From: Clostridium algidicarnis DSM 15099
GTDB lineage: Bacteria; Bacillota; Clostridia; Clostridiales; Clostridiaceae
Assembly: GCF_002934235.1 (NCBI RefSeq)
Contig: NZ_PTIS01000004.1
Span: 79,276 to 143,275 of the forward strand
Direction: 5' to 3'
DNA: 64,000 nucleotides
Positions 45,627 through 56,211 of this stretch are shown here, piece after piece. The notes beneath the pieces were generated by a model. That model made no database searches. It was not told where the DNA came from and saw nothing but the letters and a program-made list of their open reading frames with translations. The first letter of the stretch is position 1. Every line of letters begins with the position of its first letter. The translations under genes were made by a program, and so were the position numbers.

Positions 45627-47999
45627 ATGCAATATGGTGCGGAGGTTGTAACTTATAAAAGACTAAAAGAAAGTGCTAAAGAAGAAAAAAGAGAAGAATA
45701 TGTATCAGTGATTAAAATAATTCTATATTTTTTGGCGGCTATATCTATAAGTAGGGTAATGCTAATTAATAGTACAGCTCCTTTTGGGATAGCTTTTATA
45801 ATGGCGGTTGTTAATGAAAAGAAGGATAAACTCGATATTGCAGTTGGCACAGGAGCTCTCATAGGATATGTTACCCTATATAATAAAATTGAAGATATAG
45901 CTCTTTATATAATAATTATAGGTAGCTCTATACTTTTTGCACATTTAACAACAAAAATAAACAGAAGAAAAAGAATAACATATTTAACTGTAATCATGCT
46001 ATTAGAATCTATATTTTTTAGAATTATAATAAGTGGATATACACTTGGTATAAATATACTCACTTCGATCTTTCAGATAGGATGTATAATTCCTATTTAT
46101 ATAATTATAGATTACGCATTAACCTGTTCAAAGGATTTTAAAAGTAAGCATCTTTTTACAAATGAAGAAATAATAAGTATGGCTATATTGCTATCCTTAA
46201 CAATTTCAGGTACATGGGGGATTAAGATTTTTAACATAGATATTAGAAATGTTATAGGTCTCGTATTTGTATGTATAATGGCTTATGTAAATGGAAGCTC
46301 TACTGGTGCAGCCACAGGTGTATCTATAGGAATAATTATGGGAATAACGTCGGATAATATGGTTAATTACGTTGTAGTATATTCAATATGTGGGTTTATC
46401 ATGGGAATATTTAAAGAAACAGGAAAGTGGTTCACCGCATTGTCGTATATAACAGTATTTACACTGCTTAAAGTATATTTAGGGTTAAGTACAGATTTTA
46501 AACTTATAGAAGGAGTTTTAAGTGTTTTGATTTTTATGTCAATTCCAAATAAAGTTTACGATAAGATATCTGTAGAACTTGGATGGGAAAAGAAGCAAGA
46601 CATTATCAATGAAAGCTATATGTATAAATTAAAGGAAGTATTTACGGAGAAACTTGATAGCTTTTCTGATGTATTATTAAATATGTCAAGTACTCTGAAT
46701 AATTTAGTAGATAATGATAAATTGCAGATGAAAACCAAGAGTAGTGCCCTTGTAGAGAATTTAGCAGATAGGGTCTGTAGTAATTGTGATATGAAATCTA
46801 TATGCTGGAAAAGAGAGATGCATTGTACCTATATAGCTTTTAGTGAGCTTATACAAAATTATCAGGAGGGTATTCCGAGAATACCGGAAGAGATAGATAG
46901 AAAATGTGTCAAAAGAACTTCACTTATAAAAAATTCTGAAGAATTATTAAATTCATACGTCATAAATGAAATGTGGAAAAGTAGATTAGGAGAGGGAAGA
47001 ATATTATTAGCTTCTCAAATTCATAATATGGCCAAATCCATAGGAGAAATAGTTAAAGATTTTAGTTCGGAAGTTTGCATTAATAATGAAATTGAAAGAC
47101 ATATAAGAAGATATCTTAATAAATTTAATATAAAGATAAATGATATATTATGTTATGATGATAGAAATGCCAGGTTAAAGGTTAAAATTACTCTAGCCTC
47201 TTGTGGTGGAGGTCAAAAATGTGTTAAGGAGATATTGCCTGTTATAAACGAAGCGGTGGGAAGACCTATGTGTATTTTTGATGAGGGTTGTGTTATAAAT
47301 CCAGAAAGTAATAATTGCACTGTCACTTTTGAAGAAACACCTAAATATCATGTTGCTACAGCTATTTCTAGAAGATGTAAAGATGGTGAAGTATTAAATG
47401 GTGATAGTTATAGTTTTGGAAAGATTAAAGATGGCACATACATGACTATAATAAGTGATGGAATGGGTTCTGGGCCCCAAGCTAGTGAAGAAAGTAGAGC
47501 GGCAATAGAGCTTATAGAAAAGTTTACAAATGCTGGATTTGACAAAATTACGGCTATTAACACGGTGAATTCTATAATGGGATTTAAATTTTCTGAGGAC
47601 GAAAAGTTTTCTACATTAGATTTAAATTCTATAGACTTATATAGCGGCAAGATAACCTTTATGAAAGTAGGCGCAGTAGCTAGCTTTATTAAAAGGGCGG
47701 AAAAAATAGATATTATAAAATCTAAAACCCTACCTATTGGAGTGTTAGATAAGGTGGATATTGATATAATAGACAAAAAGGTGAAAAATGGAGATATAGT
47801 TGTTACTGTAAGTGATGGTGTTTTAGACTGTTGTGAGGGTGGAAGTATTGAATGGTTAGCAGAATATCTTGTTAAAAGCAATAAAAATACCCCAAAGGAA
47901 TTGGCAGAAGATATAATAGAAAAGGTGAAAGAATTATCTGGAGGTAAGATTAAAGATGACATGACTGCTATAGTATCTAAGGTCTATAACTTATATTAA
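45627..47999 (+). CDS. spoIIE: stage II sporulation protein E, PP2C phosphatase
   Basis: 790 residues. SpoIIE dephosphorylates SpoIIAA to release sigma-F in the forespore and helps polar septation. The N-terminal 320 residues hold about ten membrane segments. A central regulatory region (about 330-560) carries several cysteines (VCSNCDMKSICWKREMHC; SCGGGQKC). The C-terminal PP2C/SpoIIE phosphatase domain (about 565-790) shows the metal-binding IISDGMGSGPQASEES and VSDGVLDC motifs. Ribosome binding site AAAGGGGG. It is monocistronic with a promoter of the Spo0A type. The cysteine-rich centre is common in clostridial SpoIIE. Confidence 0.97.
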   Translation: MQYGAEVVTYKRLKESAKEEKREEYVSVIKIILYFLAAISISRVMLINSTAPFGIAFIMAVVNEKKDKLDIAVGTGALIGYVTLYNKIEDIALYIIIIGSSILFAHLTTKINRRKRITYLTVIMLLESIFFRIIISGYTLGINILTSIFQIGCIIPIYIIIDYALTCSKDFKSKHLFTNEEIISMAILLSLTISGTWGIKIFNIDIRNVIGLVFVCIMAYVNGSSTGAATGVSIGIIMGITSDNMVNYVVVYSICGFIMGIFKETGKWFTALSYITVFTLLKVYLGLSTDFKLIEGVLSVLIFMSIPNKVYDKISVELGWEKKQDIINESYMYKLKEVFTEKLDSFSDVLLNMSSTLNNLVDNDKLQMKTKSSALVENLADRVCSNCDMKSICWKREMHCTYIAFSELIQNYQEGIPRIPEEIDRKCVKRTSLIKNSEELLNSYVINEMWKSRLGEGRILLASQIHNMAKSIGEIVKDFSSEVCINNEIERHIRRYLNKFNIKINDILCYDDRNARLKVKITLASCGGGQKCVKEILPVINEAVGRPMCIFDEGCVINPESNNCTVTFEETPKYHVATAISRRCKDGEVLNGDSYSFGKIKDGTYMTIISDGMGSGPQASEESRAAIELIEKFTNAGFDKITAINTVNSIMGFKFSEDEKFSTLDLNSIDLYSGKITFMKVGAVASFIKRAEKIDIIKSKTLPIGVLDKVDIDIIDKKVKNGDIVVTVSDGVLDCCEGGSIEWLAEYLVKSNKNTPKELAEDIIEKVKELSGGKIKDDMTAIVSKVYNLY

Positions 48000-48130
48000 T
48001 AAAAATGTAGTATAGGGACTCTAAATTTTAAGAGGTTATAATTCTGTATTTAAATTATACATGCAATATGATATTGTAGTAATATATATAGGATTAGCCT
48101 CTTTAATTAAAGTATTGAGTTCTATTTTTA

Positions 48131-48159
48131 TTGTAATAAACTATTTATATAAGTATGAT
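48131..48159 (+). promoter_or_regulatory. sigma-A promoter of tilS-hpt
   Basis: TTGTAA, 17-base spacer, TATGAT, 36 bases before tilS. Upstream, an imperfect AAGAGGTTA / TTAGCCTCTT pair (48029-48103) may terminate spoIIE transcripts, but its loop is long. Confidence 0.55.
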
Positions 48160-48194
48160 ATAATATGTTATTATAGGAATTAGGAAGTGGATTA

Positions 48195-49628
48195 ATGAAA
48201 AAAAGGATTTTAGAATACATAGAAAAGTATTCAATGATACAAAAAGACGATAAAGTTTTAGTGGCTCTATCTGGAGGACCAGACTCTATAACCTTATTAC
48301 ATATACTTTATAGTTTGAAAGATGATCTAGGAATAACCCTCTATGCAGCACATATAAATCATAAACTAAGGGGGGAGGCGTCTGATAAAGATGAGAGATA
48401 TGTAAAAGAAATTTGTTCCTCACTTAATATTCCTTGTTATGTAAAACTTGCAGATATTAATGCTATATCTAAAGAAAGAGGAATATCTAGTGAAATGGCA
48501 GGTAGAGATGTAAGGTATGACTTTTTTGAAAGCCTAAAGAAAGACCTGAATATAAATAAAGTAGCAGTGGCTCATAATTCTAATGATAGAGCTGAAACTA
48601 TTCTTATGAGAATTATGCGAGGAACTGGCATAGAAGGACTTGCAGGAATAAAGCCTGTAAGAGATAATACATATATAAGACCTATATTAATACTCTCACG
48701 GAAAGAGATTGAAGATTACTGTGAGATAAATAAGCTATGTCCAAGAATAGACAAAACTAATAATGAGCCTATATATGCGAGAAATAAAGTTAGATTAGAA
48801 ATTATACCTTATATAAAAGAAAATTTTAATAAAGACATAATAAACACATTAAACAGGTTTTCAGAACTTATGGTAAGAGATAATGATTATTTGGAAAAGA
48901 TATCTTATGAAAAGTTCATGAAATATGTAGAAATAAATTCTAAAAGCGATATAATAATTCATAAAGAGGCTTTTAAAGAACACGATTCAATTGTTACTAG
49001 AATAATAAGGTATTCTATAGAAAAATTAGAAGGTACATTGAATAATATCGAAATGATACATATTTCTAGTATAGTATCTTTAAGCAATCAAGGAACAGGA
49101 AAGACAGTAAATCTTCCACATGATATCACGGTATCTAATGTATATGGAGATATATTTATAAAAAAGAATTATAAAAAGGTCATAAAAAATGAAAACCTAA
49201 GTTCAATAATTAATTTAAAGGATTATACTAAAGAAGATTTAAAAATTGGTGTTAAGATTAATATACCTGAATTTCAAGTGTCCTTATTTATAAAATTGTT
49301 AAGTGATTATAATATTAGTAATTTAAACTTAAAGGGCAAATCTAATTGTAAGTACTTTGATGCAGATAAAATCAAAGGAGATATAAATGTTAGATATAGA
49401 AAAGATGGTGATAAATTTATTCCTTATGGCATGTCAGGAAGTAGAAAATTGAAAGATATATTTATTGATGAAAAGATACCTAGAGAACAAAGAGATAGCA
49501 TTGTACTTATATGTTTTGATAAACATATAGCTTGGATAGAAGGGTATAAGGTCAGTGAACTTTTTAAGGTAGAACATAAAACTAAAAATATTTTAAGCAT
49601 AACTATTGAAAGAGGGGAAAGTTACTAA
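48195..49628 (+). CDS. tilS: tRNA(Ile)-lysidine synthase
   Basis: 477 residues. Changes C34 of tRNA-Ile(CAU) to lysidine so it reads AUA. The N-terminal PP-loop ATPase motif is ALSGGPDSITLLH (about residues 24-36), followed by HINHKLRG and HNSNDRAETILMRIMRGTG. The C-terminal TilS domain appears in RYRKDGDKFIPYGMSGSRKLKDIFIDEKIPREQRD. Ribosome binding site TAGGAAG. Its stop overlaps the start of hpt in TAATG, a typical coupled arrangement. A tRNA-Ile(CAT) gene is not in the window. Confidence 0.96.
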   Translation: MKKRILEYIEKYSMIQKDDKVLVALSGGPDSITLLHILYSLKDDLGITLYAAHINHKLRGEASDKDERYVKEICSSLNIPCYVKLADINAISKERGISSEMAGRDVRYDFFESLKKDLNINKVAVAHNSNDRAETILMRIMRGTGIEGLAGIKPVRDNTYIRPILILSRKEIEDYCEINKLCPRIDKTNNEPIYARNKVRLEIIPYIKENFNKDIINTLNRFSELMVRDNDYLEKISYEKFMKYVEINSKSDIIIHKEAFKEHDSIVTRIIRYSIEKLEGTLNNIEMIHISSIVSLSNQGTGKTVNLPHDITVSNVYGDIFIKKNYKKVIKNENLSSIINLKDYTKEDLKIGVKINIPEFQVSLFIKLLSDYNISNLNLKGKSNCKYFDADKIKGDINVRYRKDGDKFIPYGMSGSRKLKDIFIDEKIPREQRDSIVLICFDKHIAWIEGYKVSELFKVEHKTKNILSITIERGESY

Positions 49629-50164
49629 TGAAAAATGATATTGAAAAGATTCTTCTAACTGAGGAAGAACTGGAAAAAAAGGTAAAAGAAATCGGAAGTC
49701 AAATTAGTGAAGATTATAAGGGAAAGGAATTAGTACTTATTGGAGTACTTAAAGGATCTGTAGTGTTTATGTCAGACCTTATGAAAGAAATTTCTATATA
49801 TTGTAGCATGGATTTTATGGCGGTTTCTAGTTATGGAAATGCAAGTGAAAGCTCTGGAGTGGTTAGAATATTGAAAGACTTAGATGAGTCTATAGAAAAT
49901 AAACATGTAATTATCATTGAAGATATAATTGATTCAGGGATAACCCTAGAGTATCTAATTAAATACCTAAAAGGTAGAAATCCAAAGAGTATAGAAATAG
50001 CATGCCTATTAAATAAAAAAGACAGGCGAAAGGCTAATATAGGTGTAAAGTACCTAGGATTTGATGTTCCAGATTATTTCTTAGTAGGTTATGGATTAGA
50101 CTTTGCTGAAAGATATAGGAATCTTCCTTACATTGGTATATTAAAAGAATCTATTTATAAATAA
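49628..50164 (+). CDS. hpt: hypoxanthine phosphoribosyltransferase
   Basis: 178 residues. Salvages hypoxanthine (and often guanine) with PRPP. The PRPP-binding motif is VIIIEDIIDSGITLEYL (about residues 96-112), with VLKGSVVFMSDL and DFMAVSSYG before it and DFAERYRNLPYIG at the end. Starts within the tilS stop codon. The tilS-hpt-ftsH order is strongly conserved in Firmicutes. PRPP comes from prs in the same region. Confidence 0.97.
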   Translation: MKNDIEKILLTEEELEKKVKEIGSQISEDYKGKELVLIGVLKGSVVFMSDLMKEISIYCSMDFMAVSSYGNASESSGVVRILKDLDESIENKHVIIIEDIIDSGITLEYLIKYLKGRNPKSIEIACLLNKKDRRKANIGVKYLGFDVPDYFLVGYGLDFAERYRNLPYIGILKESIYK

Positions 50165-50180
50165 TTAATGTTAGCACTTA

Positions 50181-50209
50181 TTGTAATGAAAAATTTAGTA
50201 TGTTAAAAT
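50181..50209 (+). promoter_or_regulatory. sigma-A promoter of ftsH
   Basis: TTGTAA, 17-base spacer, TAAAAT, 33 bases before the start codon. Confidence 0.55.
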
Positions 50210-50242
50210 CTTATAATAACGAAAAAGAGAGGGGGGCCTATA

Positions 50243-52054
50243 ATGAAGAAATTTTCAAGTGCAACGGCCTGGACTATAGTATTTATATTCGCAATAATTG
50301 CGGCTTTAACATGGTCTCAAACAGGTAAAGGTACAAATACAATAGCATTTAATGAATTTCAACAAGAATGGAAAAATAATAACATAACAAATATAAAAGT
50401 TAGAGAAGATAAAATGTTAGTAGAAGGTACTCTTAGTGATGGTAAGGCCTTTATAACTGTAGTGCCTGCACAAAGATTATATCAATTTATGACTAGCTAT
50501 CCTAATACAGGAGAAATAAAGGAGACTTATGAGGTTCCTAGAAATACATCGGTATGGGTTCAAATGATACCTACACTTTTACTTATGGGAGTAATGTTTT
50601 TTGCAGTGTGGTTTATATTTATGCAACAATCCCAAGGTGGCGGTGGTGGAAACCGAGGAGTCATGAACTTTGGAAAGAGTAAGGCTAAAATGGCTACACC
50701 AGATAAAAAGAAGGTTACATTTAATGATGTGGCTGGTGCTGACGAAGAAAAAGAAGAATTAGAAGAAATAGTAGACTTCTTAAAGCAACCTAAAAGATAT
50801 TTGGAATTAGGTGCAAGAATCCCTAAAGGAGTTCTTTTAATTGGACCTCCAGGTACTGGAAAGACGCTTCTTGCAAGAGCAATAGCTGGGGAATCAGGAG
50901 TTCCGTTCTTTAGTATATCAGGATCTGACTTTGTTGAAATGTTTGTAGGAGTAGGGGCATCTAGAGTTAGAGACCTATTTGAACAGGCAAAGAAAAATGC
51001 TCCATGTATTATATTCATAGATGAAATTGATGCAGTGGGTAGACAAAGAGGTGCTGGCCTTGGTGGTGGACATGATGAAAGAGAACAAACATTAAATCAA
51101 CTTTTAGTTGAAATGGATGGTTTTGGTGCTAATGAAGGCATCATAATGATAGCTGCAACTAATAGACCAGATATATTAGATCCTGCGCTTCTTAGACCAG
51201 GAAGGTTTGATAGACAAATAATGGTTGGAGCACCAGATGTAAAGGGAAGAGAAGAAATCCTTCAAATCCATACAAAAAACAAACGTCTATCAGAAAATAT
51301 CAATTTAAAAGTTTTAGCTAAAAGAACTCCAGGATTTACAGGAGCAGATTTAGAGAATTTAACTAATGAAGCGGCCTTATTAACAGTTAGAAAAGATAAG
51401 AAATTTATTGAAATGGAAGAAATGGAAGAAGCAATAACAAGGGTTATAGCAGGACCAGAGAAAAAGAGTAGGGTTATAAGCGAAGGTGATAGAAAGCTTA
51501 CAGCTTACCATGAAGCGGGTCATGCAGTAGTAATGAAGCTTCTACCTAATTCAGATCCAGTGCATCAAATAAGCATAGTTCCAAGAGGAATGGCTGGAGG
51601 ATACACTATGCACTTACCAGAAGAAGATAGAGCATATATCTCAAAGTCTAGATTAAAAGATGAAATGGTTGGACTTTTAGGTGGGAGAGTAGCTGAACAA
51701 CTTATTATAGGAGATATAAGCACAGGTGCAAAAAATGACATAGATAGGGCTAGCACTATTGCAAGAAAAATGGTTATGGAATATGGAATGAGTGAAGCAA
51801 TGGGTCCTATAGCTTTCGGAGCAGATCACGATGAAGTATTTTTAGGAAGAGATTTAGGGCGCGGAAGAAATTTTAGTGAAGAAATAGGAGCTAAAATAGA
51901 TAGAGAGATAAAGGGGCTTATAGATAGAGCTTATGATGAGGCGCAAACTTTATTAAAAGATAATTTAAATAAGCTTCATGCTGTAGCACAAGAACTTTTA
52001 GTAAAAGAAAAGCTAGAAGCAGATGAATTTGAACAACTATTTCAAAATGCATAA
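50243..52054 (+). CDS. ftsH: ATP-dependent zinc metalloprotease FtsH
   Basis: 603 residues. A hexameric membrane protease that degrades misfolded membrane proteins and regulators, and is needed for sporulation in Bacillus. Two membrane segments (about residues 7-24 and 108-130) flank a short external domain. The AAA domain carries Walker A GPPGTGKT, Walker [12 protein letters not shown] and the SRH with [19 protein letters not shown]. The zinc site is HEAGH (about residue 422). A GGGGGG-rich linker between membrane and ATPase is a small oddity common in clostridia. A strong terminator follows. Confidence 0.98.
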   Translation: MKKFSSATAWTIVFIFAIIAALTWSQTGKGTNTIAFNEFQQEWKNNNITNIKVREDKMLVEGTLSDGKAFITVVPAQRLYQFMTSYPNTGEIKETYEVPRNTSVWVQMIPTLLLMGVMFFAVWFIFMQQSQGGGGGNRGVMNFGKSKAKMATPDKKKVTFNDVAGADEEKEELEEIVDFLKQPKRYLELGARIPKGVLLIGPPGTGKTLLARAIAGESGVPFFSISGSDFVEMFVGVGASRVRDLFEQAKKNAPCIIFIDEIDAVGRQRGAGLGGGHDEREQTLNQLLVEMDGFGANEGIIMIAATNRPDILDPALLRPGRFDRQIMVGAPDVKGREEILQIHTKNKRLSENINLKVLAKRTPGFTGADLENLTNEAALLTVRKDKKFIEMEEMEEAITRVIAGPEKKSRVISEGDRKLTAYHEAGHAVVMKLLPNSDPVHQISIVPRGMAGGYTMHLPEEDRAYISKSRLKDEMVGLLGGRVAEQLIIGDISTGAKNDIDRASTIARKMVMEYGMSEAMGPIAFGADHDEVFLGRDLGRGRNFSEEIGAKIDREIKGLIDRAYDEAQTLLKDNLNKLHAVAQELLVKEKLEADEFEQLFQNA

Positions 52055-52057
52055 ATT

Positions 52058-52092
52058 AAAAAAGGTTATCCTATTAGGATAACCTTTTTTTT
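52058..52092 (+). terminator. terminator after ftsH
   Basis: A 14 to 16 base stem (AAAAAAGGTTATCC and complement) followed by eight Ts. Confidence 0.93.
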
Positions 52093-52217
52093 ATTCTAAA
52101 ATTATTAATTGTGGTTAATAGGAATGTGCAATGTATTTTAACTATGAAATAACATTCAGAACAATGCAAAGATTTCCGCTTGATGAAATATTGTTTATTA
52201 TTCAAATATATAATAAA

Positions 52218-52245
52218 TTGTATAGTATATATAGGAAAATATGAT
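52218..52245 (+). promoter_or_regulatory. sigma-A promoter of fhs
   Basis: TTGTAT, 16-base spacer, TATGAT, giving a leader of about 215 bases before fhs. Confidence 0.5.
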
Positions 52246-52380
52246 ATAATATATTTAAGTTAAAGGCAGAAGCTTTTGAGGGTAAAAGTAAAACAGGTGA
52301 AGGAAGTAATCATAGATATATAGTTACCAAAAAGGATTTTAGCTAAAATATAAGTTAATACTAATAGTGTAATAAAATAT

Positions 52381-52457
52381 AATACACAAACCATTAATGA
52401 ATTTGTGTATTTAAATAAATATATGGAGGGAGGTAATGTCGATAATTTAATCGACAT
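52381..52457 (+). promoter_or_regulatory. fhs leader with two hairpins around the Shine-Dalgarno
   Basis: A first hairpin (AATACACAAA at 52381-52390 with 52402-52411) precedes the strong Shine-Dalgarno GGAGGGAGG at 52425-52433. A second, perfect 8-base hairpin (52436-52443 with 52450-52457, loop AATTTA) lies between that site and the fhs start at 52467. The 34-base gap to the start codon closes to about 11 if this hairpin forms. A four-codon ORF (ATG at 52436, stop TAA) begins at the Shine-Dalgarno. The leader from 52252 shows no riboswitch I recognise. Confidence 0.5.
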
Positions 52458-52466
52458 GAAGATGAT

Positions 52467-54137
52467 ATGAAAACTGATATTCAAATAGCACAAGAGGCAA
52501 AAATGATTCCAATAAAAGATATATCTAAAAAGTTGGGGATACTAGAAGATGATGTAGATTTTTATGGTAAATATAAATGCAAACTTTCATTAGATATTCT
52601 AGAAAAAAACAAAGATAAAGAAGATGGAAAGTTAATATTAGTAACAGCTATAAATCCAACACCAGCAGGTGAAGGTAAATCAACTGTTACGGTAGGACTT
52701 GGTCAAGCGCTATGCAAAATGGATAAAAATGCAGTAATTGCACTTAGAGAACCATCTCTAGGACCAGTTTTTGGTGTTAAGGGTGGTGCTGCTGGTGGCG
52801 GGTATGCACAAGTAGTACCTATGGAAGATATAAATCTTCATTTCACTGGAGATATGCATGCCATAACTACAACAAACAACTTATTAGCAGCAGCTATAGA
52901 TAATCATATTCATCAAGGGAATGCACTAGAGATTGATTCAAGAAGAATAGTCTTTAAAAGGGTTATGGATATGAATGACAGAGCATTAAGAAAGACGGTA
53001 GTAGGTCTTGGCGGTAAACCAAATGGATTTTCAAGAGAAGATGGATTTATGATAACTGTAGCTTCGGAAATTATGGCTATATTATGTCTTTCAAATAGTC
53101 TTATGGATCTTAAGGAGCGTATGGGAGATATATTGGTAGCTTATAATTTAAAAGGAAATCCTATTTATTGCAAAGACTTAAAGATTCAAGGCGCAATGGC
53201 TCTTTTAATGAAGGACGCTATAAAACCTAATCTAGTTCAAACACTAGAAAATACTCCTGCAATAATTCATGGAGGACCTTTTGCTAATATAGCACATGGA
53301 TGCAATAGTATAATGGCAACTAAAACAGCATTAAAACTCGGAGATTATGTAGTAACTGAAGCTGGATTTGGTGCAGATCTTGGAGCAGAAAAGTTCTTTG
53401 ATATAAAGTGCAGATTTGGAGATTTAAAACCAGATTGCGTTGTTATAGTAGCAACAGTAAGAGCTATAAAACATCATGGTGGAGTAAAGAAAGAAGATTT
53501 AGGTAAAAGTAATGTAGATGCTGTAGCAAAAGGAATAAAAAACTTAGAGAAGCAAATAGAAAATATCAAAGCTTTTGGAGTCGTACCAGTTGTTGCGATA
53601 AATAGATTTGTAACAGATTCAGATGAAGAATTACAGTTTATAGAAAATTATTGCAATAATATAGGCGTAAAAGTAGCTTTAACAGAAGTATGGGCTAAGG
53701 GCGGAGAAGGTGGAATGGAACTTGCTAAAATTGTAATAGATACAATAGAAAATGAAGAGAGCAAGTTCAGTGTATTATATGACAGTGATTTAAGTATAAA
53801 AGAAAAGCTTAATAAAATAGCAACAACTATATATGGTGCTAAGGGAGTTATTTATGAAATCCAAGCAGAAAAACAAATTCAAGAACTAGAAAAGTTTGGA
53901 CTTGATAAAAAACCTATATGTGTAGCTAAAACTCAATATTCATTATCTGACAATCCGCAGCTTTTGGGAAGACCAGAAGGCTTTGAGGTTACAGTAAAGG
54001 AAGTTAAAGTTTCAAATGGTGCAGGATTTATAGTTGCCTTAACCGGAGATATAATGACTATGCCAGGTCTACCAAAGGTACCAGCAGCAGAAAACATGGA
54101 TATAACTGAAAGTGGAGAAATACTCGGATTGTTTTAG
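52467..54137 (+). CDS. fhs: formate--tetrahydrofolate ligase
   Basis: 556 residues. Makes 10-formyl-tetrahydrofolate from formate, THF and ATP; it is a step of the Wood-Ljungdahl methyl branch and of one-carbon supply for purines in clostridia. The start [19 protein letters not shown], the P-loop-like [38 protein letters not shown] and the C-terminal [21 protein letters not shown] are all family features. Only a weak GAAG lies next to the start; the main Shine-Dalgarno is further upstream across a hairpin. No folD or acetyl-CoA synthase genes are near, so it stands alone. Confidence 0.97.
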   Translation: MKTDIQIAQEAKMIPIKDISKKLGILEDDVDFYGKYKCKLSLDILEKNKDKEDGKLILVTAINPTPAGEGKSTVTVGLGQALCKMDKNAVIALREPSLGPVFGVKGGAAGGGYAQVVPMEDINLHFTGDMHAITTTNNLLAAAIDNHIHQGNALEIDSRRIVFKRVMDMNDRALRKTVVGLGGKPNGFSREDGFMITVASEIMAILCLSNSLMDLKERMGDILVAYNLKGNPIYCKDLKIQGAMALLMKDAIKPNLVQTLENTPAIIHGGPFANIAHGCNSIMATKTALKLGDYVVTEAGFGADLGAEKFFDIKCRFGDLKPDCVVIVATVRAIKHHGGVKKEDLGKSNVDAVAKGIKNLEKQIENIKAFGVVPVVAINRFVTDSDEELQFIENYCNNIGVKVALTEVWAKGGEGGMELAKIVIDTIENEESKFSVLYDSDLSIKEKLNKIATTIYGAKGVIYEIQAEKQIQELEKFGLDKKPICVAKTQYSLSDNPQLLGRPEGFEVTVKEVKVSNGAGFIVALTGDIMTMPGLPKVPAAENMDITESGEILGLF

Positions 54138-54150
54138 TAAGATTAATATA

Positions 54151-54199
54151 AATAAGAAGACTATCTTTAAATGAATTTTAAAGATAGCCTTCTTATTTT
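54151..54199 (+). terminator. terminator after fhs
   Basis: A stem of about 20 pairs (AATAAGAAG, mismatch, CTATCTTTAAA and complements) ending in TTATTTT. Confidence 0.9.
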
Positions 54200-54241
54200 C
54201 ATATATATTTATTAAAAGCTTAAAAGGTTACGATAAATAGC

Positions 54242-54269
54242 TTGACAAATTATATTTAGTTGTTAGAAT
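54242..54269 (+). promoter_or_regulatory. sigma-A promoter upstream of coaX
   Basis: TTGACA, 16-base spacer, TAGAAT. A transcript from here would run about 100 bases to the hairpin at 54352 before coaX. Confidence 0.6.
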
Positions 54270-54351
54270 TATATTGTTAAACTATAGTTAAAAGTTATTA
54301 AGATCATATAATTTTTAGCGTTTAATAAGATAAGAGATATAAAGAAAAGAT

Positions 54352-54377
54352 AAAGGCAGCTTTTTGGCTGCTTTTTT
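54352..54377 (+). terminator. terminator-like hairpin between the promoter and coaX
   Basis: AAAGGCAGC / GCTGCTTTT stem with a six-base loop and a run of Ts. It lies 28 bases before the coaX start, so it is either an attenuator or the end of a short RNA. Confidence 0.7.
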
Positions 54378-54404
54378 ATAATATTTAATAGGGTGGTGAT
54401 TATA

Positions 54405-55184
54405 GTGGTATTACTTATAGATGTAGGAAATACTAATATAGTACTTGGAGTTTTTGATAAAGACAATCTTATCGCGGATTGGAGACTGTCCACAGATACA
54501 AAAAAGACATCAGACGAATATGGAATAGAAATATTACAATTGTTTTTGTACAGCGATTTAGAATATAAACAAATAAAAGGGGTTATAATATCATCTGTAG
54601 TTCCTAATATAATGTATTCATTAGAACACCTTATAAGAAAGTATTTTAAACTGGAACCTATTATTGTAGGACCAGGGATAAAAACTGGAATAAATATTAA
54701 GTATGATAATCCTAAAGAGGTAGGGGCAGACAGAATCGTAAATGCTGTGGCAGCACATTATGAATACAAAAGGGCCATCATTATTATAGACTTTGGAACC
54801 GCAACTACTTTTTGTGCAGTAAATAAAAATGGAGATTATTTAGGTGGAACTATTTGTCCTGGCATAAAAATTTCTTCAGAGGCTTTATTTGAAAGAGCTG
54901 CAAAGCTTCCTAGAATAGAACTTGTAAAACCAAACTCAATTATTGGGAAAAATACAATAACTAGTATGCAAGCTGGAGTAATATATGGGTATGTAGGCCA
55001 GGTTAAGTATGTTGTGTCTAAAATGAAGAAAGAAATGATGGATTTAGGGGAAGATGAACCTTTTGTAATTGCAACAGGTGGACTTGCAACCCTTATTTCT
55101 GAAGAAGCAAAATGTATAGATAAAATAGATCATCTACTTACATTAAAAGGACTTAATATAATATACAAAAAGAATGAGGAGTAG
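54405..55184 (+). CDS. coaX: type III pantothenate kinase
   Basis: 259 residues. First step of coenzyme A synthesis; the type III enzyme is of the ASKHA fold and not inhibited by CoA. The phosphate-binding loop is [16 protein letters not shown], and [25 protein letters not shown] and [11 protein letters not shown] are conserved core motifs. GTG at 54405 follows GGTGGTGA; a GTG at 54393 lies inside it. dusB begins five bases later, so the two are cotranscribed. Confidence 0.94.
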   Translation: MVLLIDVGNTNIVLGVFDKDNLIADWRLSTDTKKTSDEYGIEILQLFLYSDLEYKQIKGVIISSVVPNIMYSLEHLIRKYFKLEPIIVGPGIKTGINIKYDNPKEVGADRIVNAVAAHYEYKRAIIIIDFGTATTFCAVNKNGDYLGGTICPGIKISSEALFERAAKLPRIELVKPNSIIGKNTITSMQAGVIYGYVGQVKYVVSKMKKEMMDLGEDEPFVIATGGLATLISEEAKCIDKIDHLLTLKGLNIIYKKNEE

Positions 55185-55188
55185 TCTT

Positions 55189-56160
55189 ATGAATATAGGT
55201 GATATATATATTGAAAATCCTGTTCTATTAGCACCCATGGCTGGATTTACAGATGTAGCTTTTAGATCTATTTGTAAAAGTATGGGGTGTGGTCTTACTT
55301 ATACTGAGATGGTTAGTGCTAAAGCGCTGTACTATGGAAATGAAAACACACAAAGGCTATTAATGGCTTCAGAAAATGAAAAGCCACTGGCGGTACAGAT
55401 ATTTGGGAGTGATCCTTATATAATGGCCAATATAGCAGAAAAGTTAAGTGAAAGAGAGAGTATAGATATAATTGATATAAATATGGGGTGCCCTGCTCTT
55501 AAGATAATTAAAAATGGAGAAGGATCTGCACTAATGAAAAATCCGAAACTTGCTTTTGATATTGTTAGAGAAGTGTCTAAAGCATCTAAAAAACCTGTAA
55601 CTGTAAAGATAAGAAAAGGATTTACGAAAGGTGAATCTACAGCGGTTGACTTTGCTAAAGGATTAGAAGAAGCAGGAGCAAAAGCCATAACAGTTCATGG
55701 TAGAACTAGAGAGCAGATGTATCAAGGCAAGGCAGATTGGAATATCATAAAAGAGGTTAAAAGCGCATTATCTATTCCTGTAATAGGAAATGGAGATGTC
55801 TTCTCGGCAAATAATGCTAGAGAACTTATAGAACTATCCGGATGTGATGGAGTTATGGTAGCTAGAGGGGCACTTGGTAACCCCTGGATATTTAACGAGA
55901 TAAAAGACATGCTAAATGGAAAAGATGTTATAAATCCAACCCCTTTGGAGAAGGTTGATTTATGTATACAACATTATAAAAAGTCACTAGAATATGATAA
56001 AGAGGAAAAAGCAGTAAGAGAAATGAGAAAGCATATAGCGCTATATATTAAGGGATTAAAGAACTGTACAGATATAAAAAATGATGTTAATATATGTAAA
56101 GAGTCAAAGGAAGTTATAGATATATTGCAAAGATATAAAGAAAGTTTAAAAGATACATAA
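55189..56160 (+). CDS. dusB: tRNA-dihydrouridine synthase
   Basis: 323 residues. An FMN-dependent TIM-barrel enzyme that reduces uridines in tRNA D loops. The catalytic cysteine is in DINMGCPALKIIKNGEG (about residue 100), with VTVKIRKGF, TVHGRTREQMYQGKADW and IGNGDVFS forming the FMN and RNA site. It starts MNIGDIYIENPVLLAPMAGFTD. ATG at 55189 has GAGGAG before it; an ATG-like start at 55174 lies inside coaX. The NifR3/DusB order beside coaX and greA-lysS is known in Firmicutes. Confidence 0.94.
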   Translation: MNIGDIYIENPVLLAPMAGFTDVAFRSICKSMGCGLTYTEMVSAKALYYGNENTQRLLMASENEKPLAVQIFGSDPYIMANIAEKLSERESIDIIDINMGCPALKIIKNGEGSALMKNPKLAFDIVREVSKASKKPVTVKIRKGFTKGESTAVDFAKGLEEAGAKAITVHGRTREQMYQGKADWNIIKEVKSALSIPVIGNGDVFSANNARELIELSGCDGVMVARGALGNPWIFNEIKDMLNGKDVINPTPLEKVDLCIQHYKKSLEYDKEEKAVREMRKHIALYIKGLKNCTDIKNDVNICKESKEVIDILQRYKESLKDT

Positions 56161-56211
56161 ATATAGAAGAGCTGAATAAATATAGAATATAAATATTATG
56201 AGGTGAATCTT

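Noticed and set aside
47408..47962. Long minus-strand frame of 184 codons inside spoIIE
   Set aside because: It is a shadow of the conserved PP2C domain on the other strand and has no ribosome binding site.
48029..48103. Terminator after spoIIE formed by AAGAGGTTA and TTAGCCTCTT
   Set aside because: The arms are about 55 bases apart with only 9 pairs and the T-tract is poor, so I mention it but do not list it.
52252..52380. THF riboswitch in the fhs leader
   Set aside because: A folate riboswitch would make sense before fhs, but its conserved GGAGAGTAG start and core are not present.
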